Under the pieces are notes generated by a model. The model ran no database searches. It saw nothing but the letters and a program-made list of their open reading frames with translations, and was not told where the DNA came from. Positions 39,090-48,175 of a DNA stretch of 64,000 bases are shown piece after piece. Position numbers and translations under genes: made by a program. Location of the stretch: assembly GCF_028747805.1 (NCBI RefSeq), contig NZ_CP114887.1, forward strand, positions 2,659,501 through 2,723,500. The letters run 5' to 3'. This DNA is from Solibacillus daqui (lineage in GTDB: Bacteria > Bacillota > Bacilli > Bacillales_A > Planococcaceae). Position 1 is the stretch's first letter. Every line of letters begins with the position of its first letter.

Positions 39090-40355
39090 TTAATTCCACA
39101 ATCCTGCTTTTTCTAATTTCTTTTTACCCTTAAACGCTAAAAGAATAGCTCCAACATTCATGATTAACATTATAAAAATAGCATATAAAACATTTGTGTA
39201 ACTGCCTGTTATTTCAAACATATAACCGTATGTTGGTATAGCAACAATACCTGCAACTGCTAATCCCATAATCGCAAGACCATAGATTCGGCTGAACTCT
39301 TTATTACCAAATAGAGCTGTTGTTAAAAGAGGCCCTAATGTTCCAAGAGATGCTACTACAAATCCATATAAACCCGTAGCAATTACAAACATCACTGGAT
39401 TTTCAGGTTCTATTATAAGAATTCCTACTGGAACTAGCCCTGTAAACATAGCGGAAATCGCTGTATTCTTTACTCCTATTTTATCACTGAGAAAGCCGAA
39501 GAACAGCGCCCCAATTACAACACCAACCGACCAAGAGCCCATCGCATTACCTGCAAACTTGATATCATAGCCCAAACCCACAGCGTATGGCGCAACATGT
39601 TGATTAAAGGCAGCTATTGACGTATCAAATAAGAAAAAAATAATTAAAAAATAAAATGCACTCGACTTTTTCGCTATCGCAACTGTAACGCCACTATTTG
39701 CTGTTTTTTCAACTTGAATCGTTTCATTATGTTTAACTTCATCCATACCATATGGCTGTAAACCTTTTTGTTGAGGAGTCATTCTAATCGTTAATAACAC
39801 GACTGGTATAACAACCGCCATAACGCCTAGTCCTAAAATAAAGTACGTATTTCTCCAACCTTCGCTAGCAATTAAATTTCCTGCTGCAGGTTGTAAGAAA
39901 GCCCCTAGTAAACCACCAGCTGCAACCATGATTCCCATGGCCAACCCTCTGTGCTTTTTAAACCAATTATTAATCAGTACTGGACCGGCTAATTGTGTCA
40001 CTATTACCGACCCCATCGCCATTGGAATAGCAAACAGATACCAACCCCATACTGAGTTCATGAACCCAAACATTGCAAAGGAACCTGCTTCTAAAATAAC
40101 AGCTACTACTAAAAGCATTCTAATATTATATTTTGCTATCAGCTTACCTGCAATTGGTAGAGAAATCATTGTTACTATTGATGCAATACTAAAGTACAAT
40201 GTTAAACTTCCCATACCAATACCTAAATCTTCTGTAATTGAAGTTAAAAATAATCCACCTGTAGTCATTATGCCACCTTTAGCAGCTCCGACCATTACAA
40301 TTAATCCTATTAGTACCACCCAAGCATAGTGGATTTTTTTCTGTGACTGACTCAT
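39090..40355 (-). CDS. OFA-family MFS transporter
   Basis: 421 residues, twelve helices. The N-terminus HYAWVVLIGLIVMVGAAKGG and the NNWFKKHRGLAMGIMVAAGG loop identify the oxalate/formate-antiporter (OFA) branch of the major facilitator family, which in Firmicutes includes L-lactate carriers. It lies downstream of the lutABC operon in the same direction but behind that operon's terminator, so a lactate or related-acid carrier is plausible. Start after GAGGAAG. Confidence 0.85.
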   Translation of the reverse strand: MSQSQKKIHYAWVVLIGLIVMVGAAKGGIMTTGGLFLTSITEDLGIGMGSLTLYFSIASIVTMISLPIAGKLIAKYNIRMLLVVAVILEAGSFAMFGFMNSVWGWYLFAIPMAMGSVIVTQLAGPVLINNWFKKHRGLAMGIMVAAGGLLGAFLQPAAGNLIASEGWRNTYFILGLGVMAVVIPVVLLTIRMTPQQKGLQPYGMDEVKHNETIQVEKTANSGVTVAIAKKSSAFYFLIIFFLFDTSIAAFNQHVAPYAVGLGYDIKFAGNAMGSWSVGVVIGALFFGFLSDKIGVKNTAISAMFTGLVPVGILIIEPENPVMFVIATGLYGFVVASLGTLGPLLTTALFGNKEFSRIYGLAIMGLAVAGIVAIPTYGYMFEITGSYTNVLYAIFIMLIMNVGAILLAFKGKKKLEKAGLWN

Positions 40356-40629
40356 GATGACTTCCTCATTTTCTATATTTTATTTCTAGTTTTCATATAT
40401 ATTATTTAGAGAATATTAATAAATATACACTTACATATATTACCATCTAATTACCACCAATTTACTCCATATATAATATGAAAAGACCTTTTATTTCCAA
40501 CTAATAATTACTAAGTTACTTTTCGTAACAATAATAACCGGAGGCGTATAATGTGTCAATAATATGAACTTTTTGAAATTACGGTATCCACATGGTACAT
40601 CAACTGTTCAACGAGGCAGCTAAACCACA
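40356..40629. other. Spacer upstream of the OFA transporter
   Basis: AT-rich; probably holds the promoter of the transporter gene. No LutR-like TCATCAGATGA dyad is present and no gene was seen. Confidence 0.5.
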
Positions 40630-40667
40630 CAAAAAACGCACTCTCCAGGGGGAAATTGGAGAGTGCA
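40630..40667 (-). terminator. lutABC terminator
   Basis: GCACTCTCC/GGAGAGTGC stem, followed on the minus strand by TTTTTT. It lies ~80 bases after the lutC stop. Confidence 0.8.
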
Positions 40668-40745
40668 TTTTGCTTGTACCGATACCGTCTCTAAGGAAAA
40701 AGCGATATAGCTGTAAATAGAAAATGTTTGTGACAAGTTTCTGGG

Positions 40746-41450
40746 TTAGTTATCTTCAATAATAATATACGTGGCTTTTACAGGGCCGTGTACACCAACA
40801 ATAAGCACCATTTCAATATCGGCAGAGTTACTCGGTCCTGTCATCATTAATATACATGAGGAAATACGCTCGCCTCGCTCGATCTGCTGATGAATACGCT
40901 GTGCCGCTTGAGTAATACGTGGCACAATCGTACTTTTAGGAATAAGTACAATTACATTTTTAGGTAGGAAATTCATCGTGCGACCGTTATGCTTATTGCT
41001 ATATAATACGGCAGTTCCTGATTCAGCAAGTGTCATTTCACTAATTGTAATACTAATATTTGCTTGCTCCGCTTGACGAATGTTTTCATCAGGTTGTGCT
41101 TCATTCCATTCATAATGCGCAATGTTTTGACTAGCCCATGCAATCATTGTTTCGGTTAGACCAAATGCTGCAAAGCGTTCATCTTTAGGTGTAATAATCG
41201 ATCGTCCACCGTTTTCCTCTACGACATTTTGTAGTACGGTTGGTAGCTCAGCTGTATTCGTTACAAGGCAGGTTGTATGGATATTTTTACATTGCTCTTT
41301 TAGTACTTCGACTAGATCATCACTTGACGCGTCTTTTAACATATCGTGCTGTGGCTGAAATTTCCAGATAGGACGCTTTACAGCAGTGCGCACAGGACGA
41401 TTTAATTGGCGCGCAATATTTTCTAAAAACGCTTCACGTTGTTGAATCAT
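40746..41450 (-). CDS. lutC: Lactate utilization protein C
   Basis: 234 residues of the LUD domain family ([16 protein letters not shown] motif reads [13 protein letters not shown]; the [19 protein letters not shown] end is characteristic). One of three subunits of the LutABC system that oxidises L-lactate to pyruvate. The ATG at 41450 overlaps the lutB stop by four bases (ATGA), with GAAAGGAG before it. Confidence 0.93.
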   Translation of the reverse strand: MIQQREAFLENIARQLNRPVRTAVKRPIWKFQPQHDMLKDASSDDLVEVLKEQCKNIHTTCLVTNTAELPTVLQNVVEENGGRSIITPKDERFAAFGLTETMIAWASQNIAHYEWNEAQPDENIRQAEQANISITISEMTLAESGTAVLYSNKHNGRTMNFLPKNVIVLIPKSTIVPRITQAAQRIHQQIERGERISSCILMMTGPSNSADIEMVLIVGVHGPVKATYIIIEDN

Positions 41451-42874
41451 TGCGAATCTCCTTTCTGACGCTTCTTCAGCCAATCACGGAAACTTTCCTT
41501 ATTGGGTGCAGGGAAATCACGTTCTTCAGTCCATGCCTTTAGCGGTCCAGGTCCTTTCGAAATTTTTCCATTCTTAACAAATGGCGACATAGCTGGAGAA
41601 GCAACCTTAGTCGCTACGTTAAATAACGAAGACGTAGAGGCACCATAGCCAAATGCTTTCATAATCAGCCGTTCCGAAATGGGTGCTTTTCCTTCAGTTT
41701 CAACAATTTTTTGACGATGCTTATGCAGTAATTCGTGCAGTGGAATTTTGACAGGACATACTTCTGTACAAGCACCACATAATGTTGAAGCATAAGGTAA
41801 TTCTTTGAAATCATCATAGCCACCTAATAATGGTGATAATACAGCTCCAATAGGTCCCGAATAAATCGAGCCATAGCTATGCCCTCCTACATGACGGTAT
41901 ACAGGACAAGCATTGACACAAGCAGCGCAGCGAATACATTGCAGAACAGACTGGAATTCAGTACCTAAAATTTGTGATCGACCATTATCAACGATTACTA
42001 AATGGAACTCTTCTGGTCCATCTGTATCACCTTCATCTTTTATACCTGTTAACGTTGTAATATAGCTAGTAAGCTTTTGGCCAACTGCACTACGTGTTAA
42101 TAGGCTTACTAATACTTCCATTTCTTCAAAAGTAGGCACAATACGCTCCATTCCCATCACGCTAATTAGCGTTTTTGGTAAAGCAGCAACCAAATCTGCA
42201 TTGCCTTCATTTGTCACAAGTGTTACGGAGCCACTTTCTGCAATTGCAAAATTACAGCCAGTAATGCCAATCTCTGCGGTCAAATATTCTTGGCGTAGCT
42301 TTTCGCGCACAAATAATGCCATTTCTTCGGGTTGATTTGATTTATCATACCCAATCTTTTTAGCGAAAATATCACGAATTTGATCACGATTTTTATGCAA
42401 TGGTGGCACGATTATATGCGATGGTGGCTCATGGTCATTTAACTGTAAAATATATTCCCCTAAATCTGTTTCAATTACTTCACAGCCAGCTTCCTCTAAT
42501 GCTGCGTTTAAATGAATTTCCTCAGTTACCATTGATTTTGCCTTGACGATTTTTTTCGCTTGTTTATCAATTGCAATTTGTTGAATATAACGTGACGCGT
42601 CTTCTGCTGTTTGGGCAAAATATACATGCCCACCACGCTTTTGTACATTTTCACTTAATTCATATAAGTAAGCATCTAAATTTTCGAGCACATGCTGGCG
42701 AATTTCTTCTCCATGTGAACGCCAGTCTTCCCAATTGCCAATCTCATCTACCTGTAACTGTCTACGTGTTTGGAAACGTTGTTGTGCGCCAGAAACGGCA
42801 CTACGCATAAATGTATTCGTTAAATTTGATGATACGCGGTCCTTAAATGGATCATGACTCGTTTTCATCGCCAT
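41447..42874 (-). CDS. lutB: Lactate utilization iron-sulfur protein B
   Basis: 475 residues. An N-terminal LUD domain ([22 protein letters not shown]), two 4Fe-4S motifs [12 protein letters not shown] (near residue 310) and CGACTEVCP (near 360), and a C-terminal DUF3390-like tail. Passes electrons from lactate oxidation. Start after GGGGG; 11 bases after lutA. Confidence 0.95.
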   Translation of the reverse strand: MAMKTSHDPFKDRVSSNLTNTFMRSAVSGAQQRFQTRRQLQVDEIGNWEDWRSHGEEIRQHVLENLDAYLYELSENVQKRGGHVYFAQTAEDASRYIQQIAIDKQAKKIVKAKSMVTEEIHLNAALEEAGCEVIETDLGEYILQLNDHEPPSHIIVPPLHKNRDQIRDIFAKKIGYDKSNQPEEMALFVREKLRQEYLTAEIGITGCNFAIAESGSVTLVTNEGNADLVAALPKTLISVMGMERIVPTFEEMEVLVSLLTRSAVGQKLTSYITTLTGIKDEGDTDGPEEFHLVIVDNGRSQILGTEFQSVLQCIRCAACVNACPVYRHVGGHSYGSIYSGPIGAVLSPLLGGYDDFKELPYASTLCGACTEVCPVKIPLHELLHKHRQKIVETEGKAPISERLIMKAFGYGASTSSLFNVATKVASPAMSPFVKNGKISKGPGPLKAWTEERDFPAPNKESFRDWLKKRQKGDSQ

Positions 42875-42885
42875 AGAAAATCCCC

Positions 42886-43602
42886 CTATCTACAATTTAA
42901 TACTTCTGCAATATGCATCACACGTATAGGCTTTCCTTTACGTTCAATACGACCGCCAATATTCAATAAACAGCCTGCGTCCGCACCAATTAAAATATCC
43001 GCTTCGGTTTCTTCGACATTACACACTTTTTCTTCAACCATTTGTCCAGAAATATTACCCATTTTCACTGCAAATGTACCACCAAAGCCACAACAGCGTT
43101 CCTTACCAGGTAACTCGACAAATTCAAGCCCCTCGACGTGCTTTAGTAAGGTCATTGGTGGTGTCTTAATACCTAATAAGCGTGTCATATGGCAAGATGT
43201 ATGGAAAGTAGCTTTTCCTGTAAGGCGAGCACCAACGTTTTCAACTTTTAAAACGTTGACGATAAAATCAGTTAATTCATATGTTTTGTCAGCTAATTGC
43301 TGTGCTCGGTTCTCCCATTGAGGATCATCTTTAAAAATATGTGGATACTCCTTAAACATATACGCACATGATCCTGCTGGTGTTACAACATACTCCGCTT
43401 TCTCAAAAGCGTTAATCATATTTTGCATAGTTTTTTTAGATTGCTCAACATAACCGCTATTGTAAGCAGGCTGCCCGCAGCAAACTTGGCTTGTTGGAAA
43501 TTCAATTTCACAGCCTAAACGCTCCAGTAGTTCAACTGTGGCTTTTCCAACATCTCCTTGGAACATTTCGACTAAACAAGTTGCAAATAATGTTACTTTC
43601 AT
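42886..43602 (-). CDS. lutA: Lactate utilization protein A
   Basis: 238 residues with two CCG domains: [11 protein letters not shown] near residue 42 and [10 protein letters not shown] near 166, with HTSCHMTR between, as in heterodisulfide-reductase-type subunits. First gene of the lutABC operon. Start after GGCGG. A TCATCAGATGA dyad ~100 bases upstream is the likely LutR operator. Confidence 0.95.
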   Translation of the reverse strand: MKVTLFATCLVEMFQGDVGKATVELLERLGCEIEFPTSQVCCGQPAYNSGYVEQSKKTMQNMINAFEKAEYVVTPAGSCAYMFKEYPHIFKDDPQWENRAQQLADKTYELTDFIVNVLKVENVGARLTGKATFHTSCHMTRLLGIKTPPMTLLKHVEGLEFVELPGKERCCGFGGTFAVKMGNISGQMVEEKVCNVEETEADILIGADAGCLLNIGGRIERKGKPIRVMHIAEVLNCR

Positions 43603-43703
43603 CGTTTTCCGCCGTCACTTTAGACGATGCGGTTCCCCCCTTTTCGTTGTAAATATCATGTTTATACTGTTACGAACTATTTTCAGAACATTTAAACAAC
43701 AGG

Positions 43704-43714
43704 TCATCAGATGA
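43704..43714. promoter_or_regulatory. LutR-like operator 1
   Basis: TCATCAGATGA, within the shared context GTCATCAGATGAT, is a perfect dyad upstream of lutA. The identical 13-mer recurs at 45223-45235. GntR/FadR-type proteins bind dyads of this size; the gene at 44143-44865 is the natural candidate. Confidence 0.7.
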
Positions 43715-43951
43715 TTTGAATATTATCACAATTTAAAAAAATCCGCTATATGTTTTTTTCGACAATATGTAGGTTAAAAATTAGAACGTTATACATATAC
43801 AAAGGTGTAGTAAATAATCGCCTGTTAAGATAATTGAATTATAAAAATATTATGAATTTAAATTTCAAAAAAGCATTTCTCGCTAATTAAAACGAAAGGA
43901 TGTCGCAACTTTGTGGGGTTCATTAAATATTTTATTCTTTGATCTCCACCC

Positions 43952-43990
43952 CAAAAAAATAAACAAAGCCATATTGACTTTGTTTATTTT
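43952..43990 (-). terminator. lutR terminator
   Basis: AAATAAACAAAG/CTTTGTTTATTT hairpin followed by T7 on the minus strand. The rest of 43603-44142 holds only the lut promoter/operator region and a weaker TTTCTGTACC/GGTACAGAAA dyad at 44088-44121. Confidence 0.7.
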
Positions 43991-44142
43991 CTTGCAGCAA
44001 TTACGCCTAAGATAAATAGCGAGTACACTTATAAATGCTTTAAAAAAAGTTACCATGAGTTTCCCCCACTTATTGAAGTAGAGGTTTTCTGTACCTGTCT
44101 CATTGCAAATGGTACAGAAAGTATTTGCTGAAGCAAGCTAAA

Positions 44143-44865
44143 TTAATACATCGTTTCTTCTATATATGTTATTAACGCATTTTCTACATTACTTAAATGA
44201 GAAAACATTGCTAGTTCAGCAAGATTGGTATTTTGTTGCTTAATTGCTAAAAAGATTTGCATATGCTCATCGTATAGCTGCTCGCTCGCGGTTTTGCTAG
44301 AGAACAATAACAAACGTCTTGTGGCACGCATAGTATCAAGCATTAAGTCTGATACTTGAGCTAATAAATTTACAAGTAGTGGATTTTGCGAAGCAGCTGC
44401 AATCGTCGCGTGAAATTCAAAATCCACCTGCTCTCCTAATTCGCCGTCACCTTGTACTTCTTTCATTTTTTGCAAAATTTGCTCAAGCTTTTGAATATCA
44501 TCTTGAGAACGATGCTTGGCTGCGCTTACAGCTGTACCAACTTCAATAATTTTTCGAAGCTCTAGCAAGTGAGGTATGCTATCACGATTTGAAACAATTG
44601 TTTTCGATAGCGGTAAGTGTAGGTTTTCTTCGCTAAATTGTTTTACAAATGTGCCAGAGCCTTGTTTAATTTCAATTAGCCCCATCGCATTTAGAGCTGA
44701 TAGTGCTTCGCGAATAGCAGAACGACTAACTGCAAACTGCTCAGCTAAATGCTCAACAGAATCTAAACGATCACCTGGCTGTAGTTTTCCACTAGTTATT
44801 TTTTCATGAAGTACCTCGAAAACTTCTTCATACTTCTTTCTTGTTATGACTTTATTATATTGCAA
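44143..44865 (-). CDS. lutR: GntR/FadR-family regulator, probable LutR
   Basis: About 240 residues. N-terminal GntR winged helix (LQPGDRLDSVEHLAEQF, AVSRSAIREALSAL) and an all-helical FadR-type FCD domain with the metal/effector histidines in FEFHATIAAAS and LYDEHMQIF. It represses lutABC in Bacillus until lactate is present. The start is read as TTG at 44865, seven bases after GAGGTG; ATG at 44880 would include the ribosome site. Same strand as lutABC, upstream of it. Confidence 0.88.
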   Translation of the reverse strand: MQYNKVITRKKYEEVFEVLHEKITSGKLQPGDRLDSVEHLAEQFAVSRSAIREALSALNAMGLIEIKQGSGTFVKQFSEENLHLPLSKTIVSNRDSIPHLLELRKIIEVGTAVSAAKHRSQDDIQKLEQILQKMKEVQGDGELGEQVDFEFHATIAAASQNPLLVNLLAQVSDLMLDTMRATRRLLLFSSKTASEQLYDEHMQIFLAIKQQNTNLAELAMFSHLSNVENALITYIEETMY

Positions 44866-44880
44866 TAAAAGACACCTCAT

Positions 44881-45222
44881 TTTACATGCGTTTAGTAATT
44901 ATTATACAGATTAACGAATAGAAAAACACTTTTTGAACTAAATCGCGTAAAATGATAATTTTTCTCTTGTTGATTTCCATTAAGAATATTTACTTTCCAA
45001 TTCACACAAAAATACCAGCTTAAATAAATCTAGTAAGAAATGCAGTAAACACATAACTTTATAACACATTAGTTTAAATAAAATAATCATGTTTAAATTT
45101 GCTATGAATTAAACAATAACGACGAAAATATAGTTTTTCCCCCATAATATTATTTAGCAAACATTTTTAAAACAAAAAATATATTGAATTTTAGAAAAAC
45201 CACCTTTTTAATCGGTTCATAA
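44881..45222. other. AT-rich spacer, lutR upstream region
   Basis: No gene seen. It should contain the lutR promoter. Confidence 0.5.
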
Positions 45223-45223
45223 G

Positions 45224-45234
45224 TCATCAGATGA
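45224..45234. promoter_or_regulatory. LutR-like operator 2
   Basis: TCATCAGATGA, the same dyad as upstream of lutA, lies 59 bases before the start of the biotin-carrier gene. Confidence 0.7.
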
Positions 45235-45292
45235 TCTAACATTTTGATGGCGTACTTACTTTGATTATTACATATTGGAGGAATAAAACTTT

Positions 45293-45673
45293 ATGGCAGT
45301 AGGAGGAAGTTTAGTTAAGCTTGTTTCGATTGGTGAACCCCAACACAATGGGACACGCACATTGTACTTTGAACTAAATGGACAATCTCGTGAAATTTCC
45401 AATCAAGGAATGGCCGTTGAAGTGGAAGGCAAGGTTGCACAAAAAGCTGATCCAACGAATCCAAACGAAATTGGCGCTACATTGTCAGGGACTGTTTTAA
45501 AGGTAGTTGTTTCTAAAGGAAGTTTCGTGAAGCTTGGTGACCATTTAACGATTAATGAAGCAATGAAAATGGAAACAACAGTACAAGCAACTAATGACGG
45601 CATCGTGAAGGAAATTCATGTAGTTGCAGGTGATACCATTTCAACAGGTAATTTATTAATCGAATTAATGTAA
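45293..45673 (+). CDS. Stand-alone biotin carrier domain from pyruvate carboxylase
   Basis: 126 residues that correspond to the last part of a pyruvate carboxylase. SLVKLVSIGEPQHNGTRTLYFELNGQSRE is the end of the carboxyltransferase-linked region. ADPTNPNEIGATLSGTV is the linker, and NEAMKMETTVQA carries the biotinylated lysine. The ~1,000 residues with biotin carboxylase and carboxyltransferase activity are absent. It is not an obvious relic: it has a strong site (GGAGG), an ATG, an intact frame and an operator-like dyad shared with lutA. It might be a biotin acceptor for another carboxylase, or a stabilised fragment. Confidence 0.85.
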   Translation: MAVGGSLVKLVSIGEPQHNGTRTLYFELNGQSREISNQGMAVEVEGKVAQKADPTNPNEIGATLSGTVLKVVVSKGSFVKLGDHLTINEAMKMETTVQATNDGIVKEIHVVAGDTISTGNLLIELM

Positions 45674-46119
45674 AGCTTGCTATGTATGAAGTACTTCTAA
45701 TAACTCCATTAGATTTCATTAGCGCTTTAACATCCCCCTTACTCTATTAATAAGTTTACGAGATGGTTTGATTCAAATAAAGCATACTAAAAAAATAAGA
45801 ATCATTAAATCAAACATTCTAGCAATTAATAGACGTAATTGTTTACAGCGTTCACTTTGAATAACAAGAATTTCAATATTATCTACGTTTTTAGAGGTAA
45901 ATATGGAAATGGCATCTTAGTTTTTTGAAAAACCGGCTTTTCCATTACTTTTACTCCCTCTCCTTCTAAATGCGAGAAACGTTTAAATTTATAGACTGCT
46001 AGCTATTGATTATAACTAGCGCAATTGCACTGGATTTTATAAAAATGGAGAATGACCAATTCCACGATTAGTCATCCCCCATACTGTTCATCTATACAAT
46101 TACTTTAACTGCTATTTGA
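45674..46119. other. Spacer left of the integrated element
   Basis: AT-rich with only short hairpins; no gene recognised. Before integration this sequence would have lain directly downstream of lepA. Confidence 0.5.
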
Positions 46120-46170
46120 AACTACTTCGTATCATCCATCTTCAGTACCGCCATAAATGCTTCTTGAAGT
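46120..46170. other. Left attachment site (lepA 3'-end copy)
   Basis: The first 35 bases are identical to 55160-55194, which cover the end of lepA; homology continues with few changes to about 46170. It still encodes lepA's last residues ([15 protein letters not shown] and TAG), and its first two mismatches are silent (Phe TTT for TTC, Ala GCA for GCG). Part of a direct repeat that brackets the integrase-bearing element. Confidence 0.85.
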
Positions 46171-46209
46171 ATATCTAGATTAAAGTAGATTTTTTTGCAT
46201 TTTTTTATA

Positions 46210-46255
46210 TCCAACAAACCTTTTATTATCAATGGTTTGTTGGATTATTTTTACC
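46210..46255 (+). terminator. Hairpin just inside the left end
   Basis: TCCAACAAACC/GGTTTGTTGGA stem with T-rich exit on the plus strand; no gene precedes it within the element. Confidence 0.6.
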
Positions 46256-46402
46256 TTATTATATTTTTGGCTAACCGCTAATATATCACGTTTATCCGCT
46301 GAATTCGGTGGCATGTAGGTGGCTAAATATAGCACTAAGACCACTCATGTTCAAAGTATATTTTATTAATTAAGTTAAATAATATCTTTAGGAGGTGTCG
46401 AA

Positions 46403-46582
46403 ATGAAAAGGGATAGAAAAGATACAGAATTTGCAACAGACTTGCCAACAAAACAATCATTTTCTAGTGGAGCAGACTCCAGTAATATTAAAAAACCTAG
46501 TGAGCGTGATGGACATACTGAAACCCCTCGCCCACCTGGAGACGTTAGGAATTCGAAACAAAGCAAATCGACTTCGTTATGA
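46403..46582 (+). CDS. Small hydrophilic protein
   Basis: 59 residues (MKRDRKDTEFATDLPTKQSF...), highly polar and probably disordered. I do not recognise it. It is credible because of a perfect AGGAGGTG seven bases before the ATG and a good terminator 30 bases after the stop. It could be a small cytoplasmic or spore-associated protein carried by the element. Confidence 0.6.
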   Translation: MKRDRKDTEFATDLPTKQSFSSGADSSNIKKPSERDGHTETPRPPGDVRNSKQSKSTSL

Positions 46583-46612
46583 TCTAATACTATTTAGCGT
46601 TTTATCTTTTTT

Positions 46613-46639
46613 GACCACCCATCACGGAGTGGTCTTTTT
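46613..46639 (+). terminator. Terminator of the small hydrophilic gene
   Basis: GACCAC/GTGGTC stem and TTTTTA. Confidence 0.7.
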
Positions 46640-46718
46640 ATAGTTTAATCAGCTAAAGCACCCTGACTTCAGTACTATAATGTTTACCTTTTGTTTACCT
46701 TAATTTTAAGACCCCTCC

Positions 46719-46883
46719 ATAACAGTTAAGGAATTGGCGGAGAAATTACAAACATCACAGTCGAATTTATCCAATAAGTTGAAACGCGATAATTTTAGCG
46801 AGAAGGAATTAGAAGAAATTGCGGAAGTATGTAATGCTAAAGTGGAAATTAACTTTGTGTTAGAAGATGGAACTAAAATTTAA
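46719..46883 (+). pseudogene. Xre-like HTH fragment without start codon
   Basis: Reads TVKELAEKLQTSQSNLSNKL then KRDNFSEKELEEIAEVC and ends NFVLEDGTKI. It is a compact Cro/Xre-type helix-turn-helix as found in phage repressors. The codon where the ATG is expected is ATA, and an in-frame stop lies just upstream. Either the start mutated or the 5' end was lost. A rare ATA start is possible but unlikely. Confidence 0.55.
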
Positions 46884-46903
46884 TATGTAGAAGGAAAAAG
46901 AAA

Positions 46904-47035
46904 ATGAATGCATTAGAAAAAGCCGTAAAAGAATTATTGGAAGTTGGTTATACAACTGAGGAAATTAGAAAAACACTAGAAGAAATGACTAAAGAATCAA
47001 ATAATCCTACAAATGTTAATACAGACGACATATAA
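46904..47035 (+). CDS. Small helical protein downstream of the HTH fragment
   Basis: 43 residues (MNALEKAVKELLEVGYTTEE...) with AAGGAAAAAG before the ATG and a hairpin at its end. Predicted helix-turn-helix-like pair; unknown function. It overlaps antisense with the tail of the minus-strand gene at 46948-47238. Confidence 0.5.
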   Translation: MNALEKAVKELLEVGYTTEEIRKTLEEMTKESNNPTNVNTDDI

Positions 47036-47238
47036 AGTTGTCTGTCTTTCTTTTTGCCTTTTATGGTAAAACATTGCAATACCAAACTGAAGAACATTGG
47101 CAACTCATCGTCCATTGCATCAATCTCATCCAACTCATCAGCTAATGCCTCTGCATGTTTAGCAATTGCAAGTAATTTTAATTGCATTTTGTCTGTGTTC
47201 AAATCAACTGAAATAGATAATGGTTTACGTTCTGTCAT
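46948..47238 (-). CDS. Phage-type small protein with run-on C-terminus
   Basis: 96 residues. The first ~65 (MTERKPLSISVDLNTDKMQL, HAEALADELDEIDAMDDE) look like a typical helical prophage protein. The remainder is hydrophobic and lies antisense to the small plus-strand gene and its terminator, so the original end was probably lost by a deletion. Start after GAAGAGGAA, ATGA-coupled to the broken gene upstream. Confidence 0.5.
   Translation of the reverse strand: MTERKPLSISVDLNTDKMQLKLLAIAKHAEALADELDEIDAMDDELPMFFSLVLQCFTIKGKKKDRQLYMSSVLTFVGLFDSLVISSSVFLISSVV
47021..47056 (+). terminator. Terminator at 47.03 kb
   Basis: ACAGACGAC/GTTGTCTGT stem overlapping the stop of the 43-residue gene, then a CTTTCTTTTT tract. 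Confidence 0.6.
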
Positions 47239-47408
47239 TTCCTCTTCACCTTCCCATTCACTTTCTTGTACGTCTGCCGATTAACGCCTATTAACTCACG
47301 TAAATCTGCATCTGATAATTGTTCTTTAGTTTGTTAGATGGACTATGAACAACAGGTTCCTTTGCGTTTAATAACCGTCGTGTATCATTTTAAATCAAAT
47401 ATTTTCAT
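47235..47408 (-). pseudogene. Broken phage gene
   Basis: Starts properly (GGCGGTG then ATG, MKIFDLK), but two frameshifts are needed to read on through DTRRLLNAKEPVVHSPSNK to the end QTKEQLSDADLRELIGVNRQ and TYKKVNGKVKRK. Intact, it would be a ~58-residue protein of the type found in Bacillus prophage early regions. It ends ATGA-coupled to the next gene. Confidence 0.6.
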
Positions 47409-47440
47409 GTGCTCACCGCCTTCCATAGATGAATTTAGGG

Positions 47441-47480
47441 CATAATAATAAGCCACTCAAAGAAAATGAGTGACTTAAAA
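47441..47480 (-). terminator. Cassette terminator H1
   Basis: AAGTCACTC/GAGTGGCTT hairpin leading into TTATTATTATG on the minus strand. First of eight related hairpins that close the minus-strand genes of the element. Confidence 0.75.
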
Positions 47481-47501
47481 AATAATTAAGATTAAATAAA
47501 A

Positions 47502-48065
47502 TTATTTTTGAATATATTCATGAAACGTTTTTTCGCCCACGGTTTTATCAACAATACTAACCAAAGCATTTAATTCCTCTTGGATAGTTTTAGCTTGTAT
47601 TAAAGTAACCTCTTGTAAATCACCAATTAATTGGTCTAGCCTATCAAAATTTGTTATCTCAACACTTTCCCCTGATTCAGTAGCAAGACGAGTGACTAAA
47701 CCGTTCATTGGATAATAATCTGTTAATTCAGTAGAATCTTGACTAAATCCAGAATAATAAATATTCCCATCCTCATCTAAACCACCAATTAAAATATTCA
47801 TTTCATTTTTTACTTTTCCATTACCTAACTCTTTGAACATTGAATGCGCTAATGCCCTTGCGTTTCTTGTATCAAATTTATTAATACTTACTAATAAAAT
47901 TTGCGAAACATTATAATTACCACCCACAGCTAAAATAGCATTATTTACTTTGATAACTTTTCGATAGTTTTCACGTACACTATTATTGGTCTCAACCTCA
48001 CTTACTCTTCCATCACTCATAAATGAAATAAATTTGTCAGTCGCGATAAAACTTATTAAAGTCAT
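47502..48065 (-). CDS. Ntn-hydrolase-like cassette protein
   Basis: 187 residues. After Met the chain reads TLISFIATDKFISFMSDGRV, then VIKVNNAILAVGG. This resembles the N-terminal Thr and the D-G-R strand pair of proteasome/HslV-like Ntn hydrolases; the resemblance is from the pattern only. Start at 48065 after GGAGGGG. It has the cassette promoter P1 upstream and terminator H1 downstream. Function unknown. Confidence 0.7.
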   Translation of the reverse strand: MTLISFIATDKFISFMSDGRVSEVETNNSVRENYRKVIKVNNAILAVGGNYNVSQILLVSINKFDTRNARALAHSMFKELGNGKVKNEMNILIGGLDEDGNIYYSGFSQDSTELTDYYPMNGLVTRLATESGESVEITNFDRLDQLIGDLQEVTLIQAKTIQEELNALVSIVDKTVGEKTFHEYIQK

Positions 48066-48084
48066 TTGTATCCCCTCCATACTA

Positions 48085-48113
48085 ATCATAATGTGAACGG
48101 AAATGATTGTCTG
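48085..48113 (-). promoter_or_regulatory. Cassette promoter P1
   Basis: CAGACA (48108-48113) and TATGAT (48085-48090) with a 17-base spacer ATCATTTCCGTTCACAT. Nearly identical to P2 at 48782-48810 in spacer as well as boxes. Confidence 0.7.
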
Positions 48114-48128
48114 TAATACAATTTTGAT

Positions 48129-48160
48129 ATAATAAAAAGCCACATCTTTTTAGATGTAGC
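48129..48160 (-). terminator. Cassette terminator H2
   Basis: GCTACATCT/AGATGTGGC stem, then TTTTTATTATA on the minus strand. Closes the gene ending at 48176. Confidence 0.8.
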
Positions 48161-48175
48161 ATGATTAGATTGATT

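Noticed and set aside
46375..46643. Longer frames overlapping the 59-residue gene on both strands
   Set aside because: Only the 59-residue frame has an AGGAGG start and a terminator at the right place.
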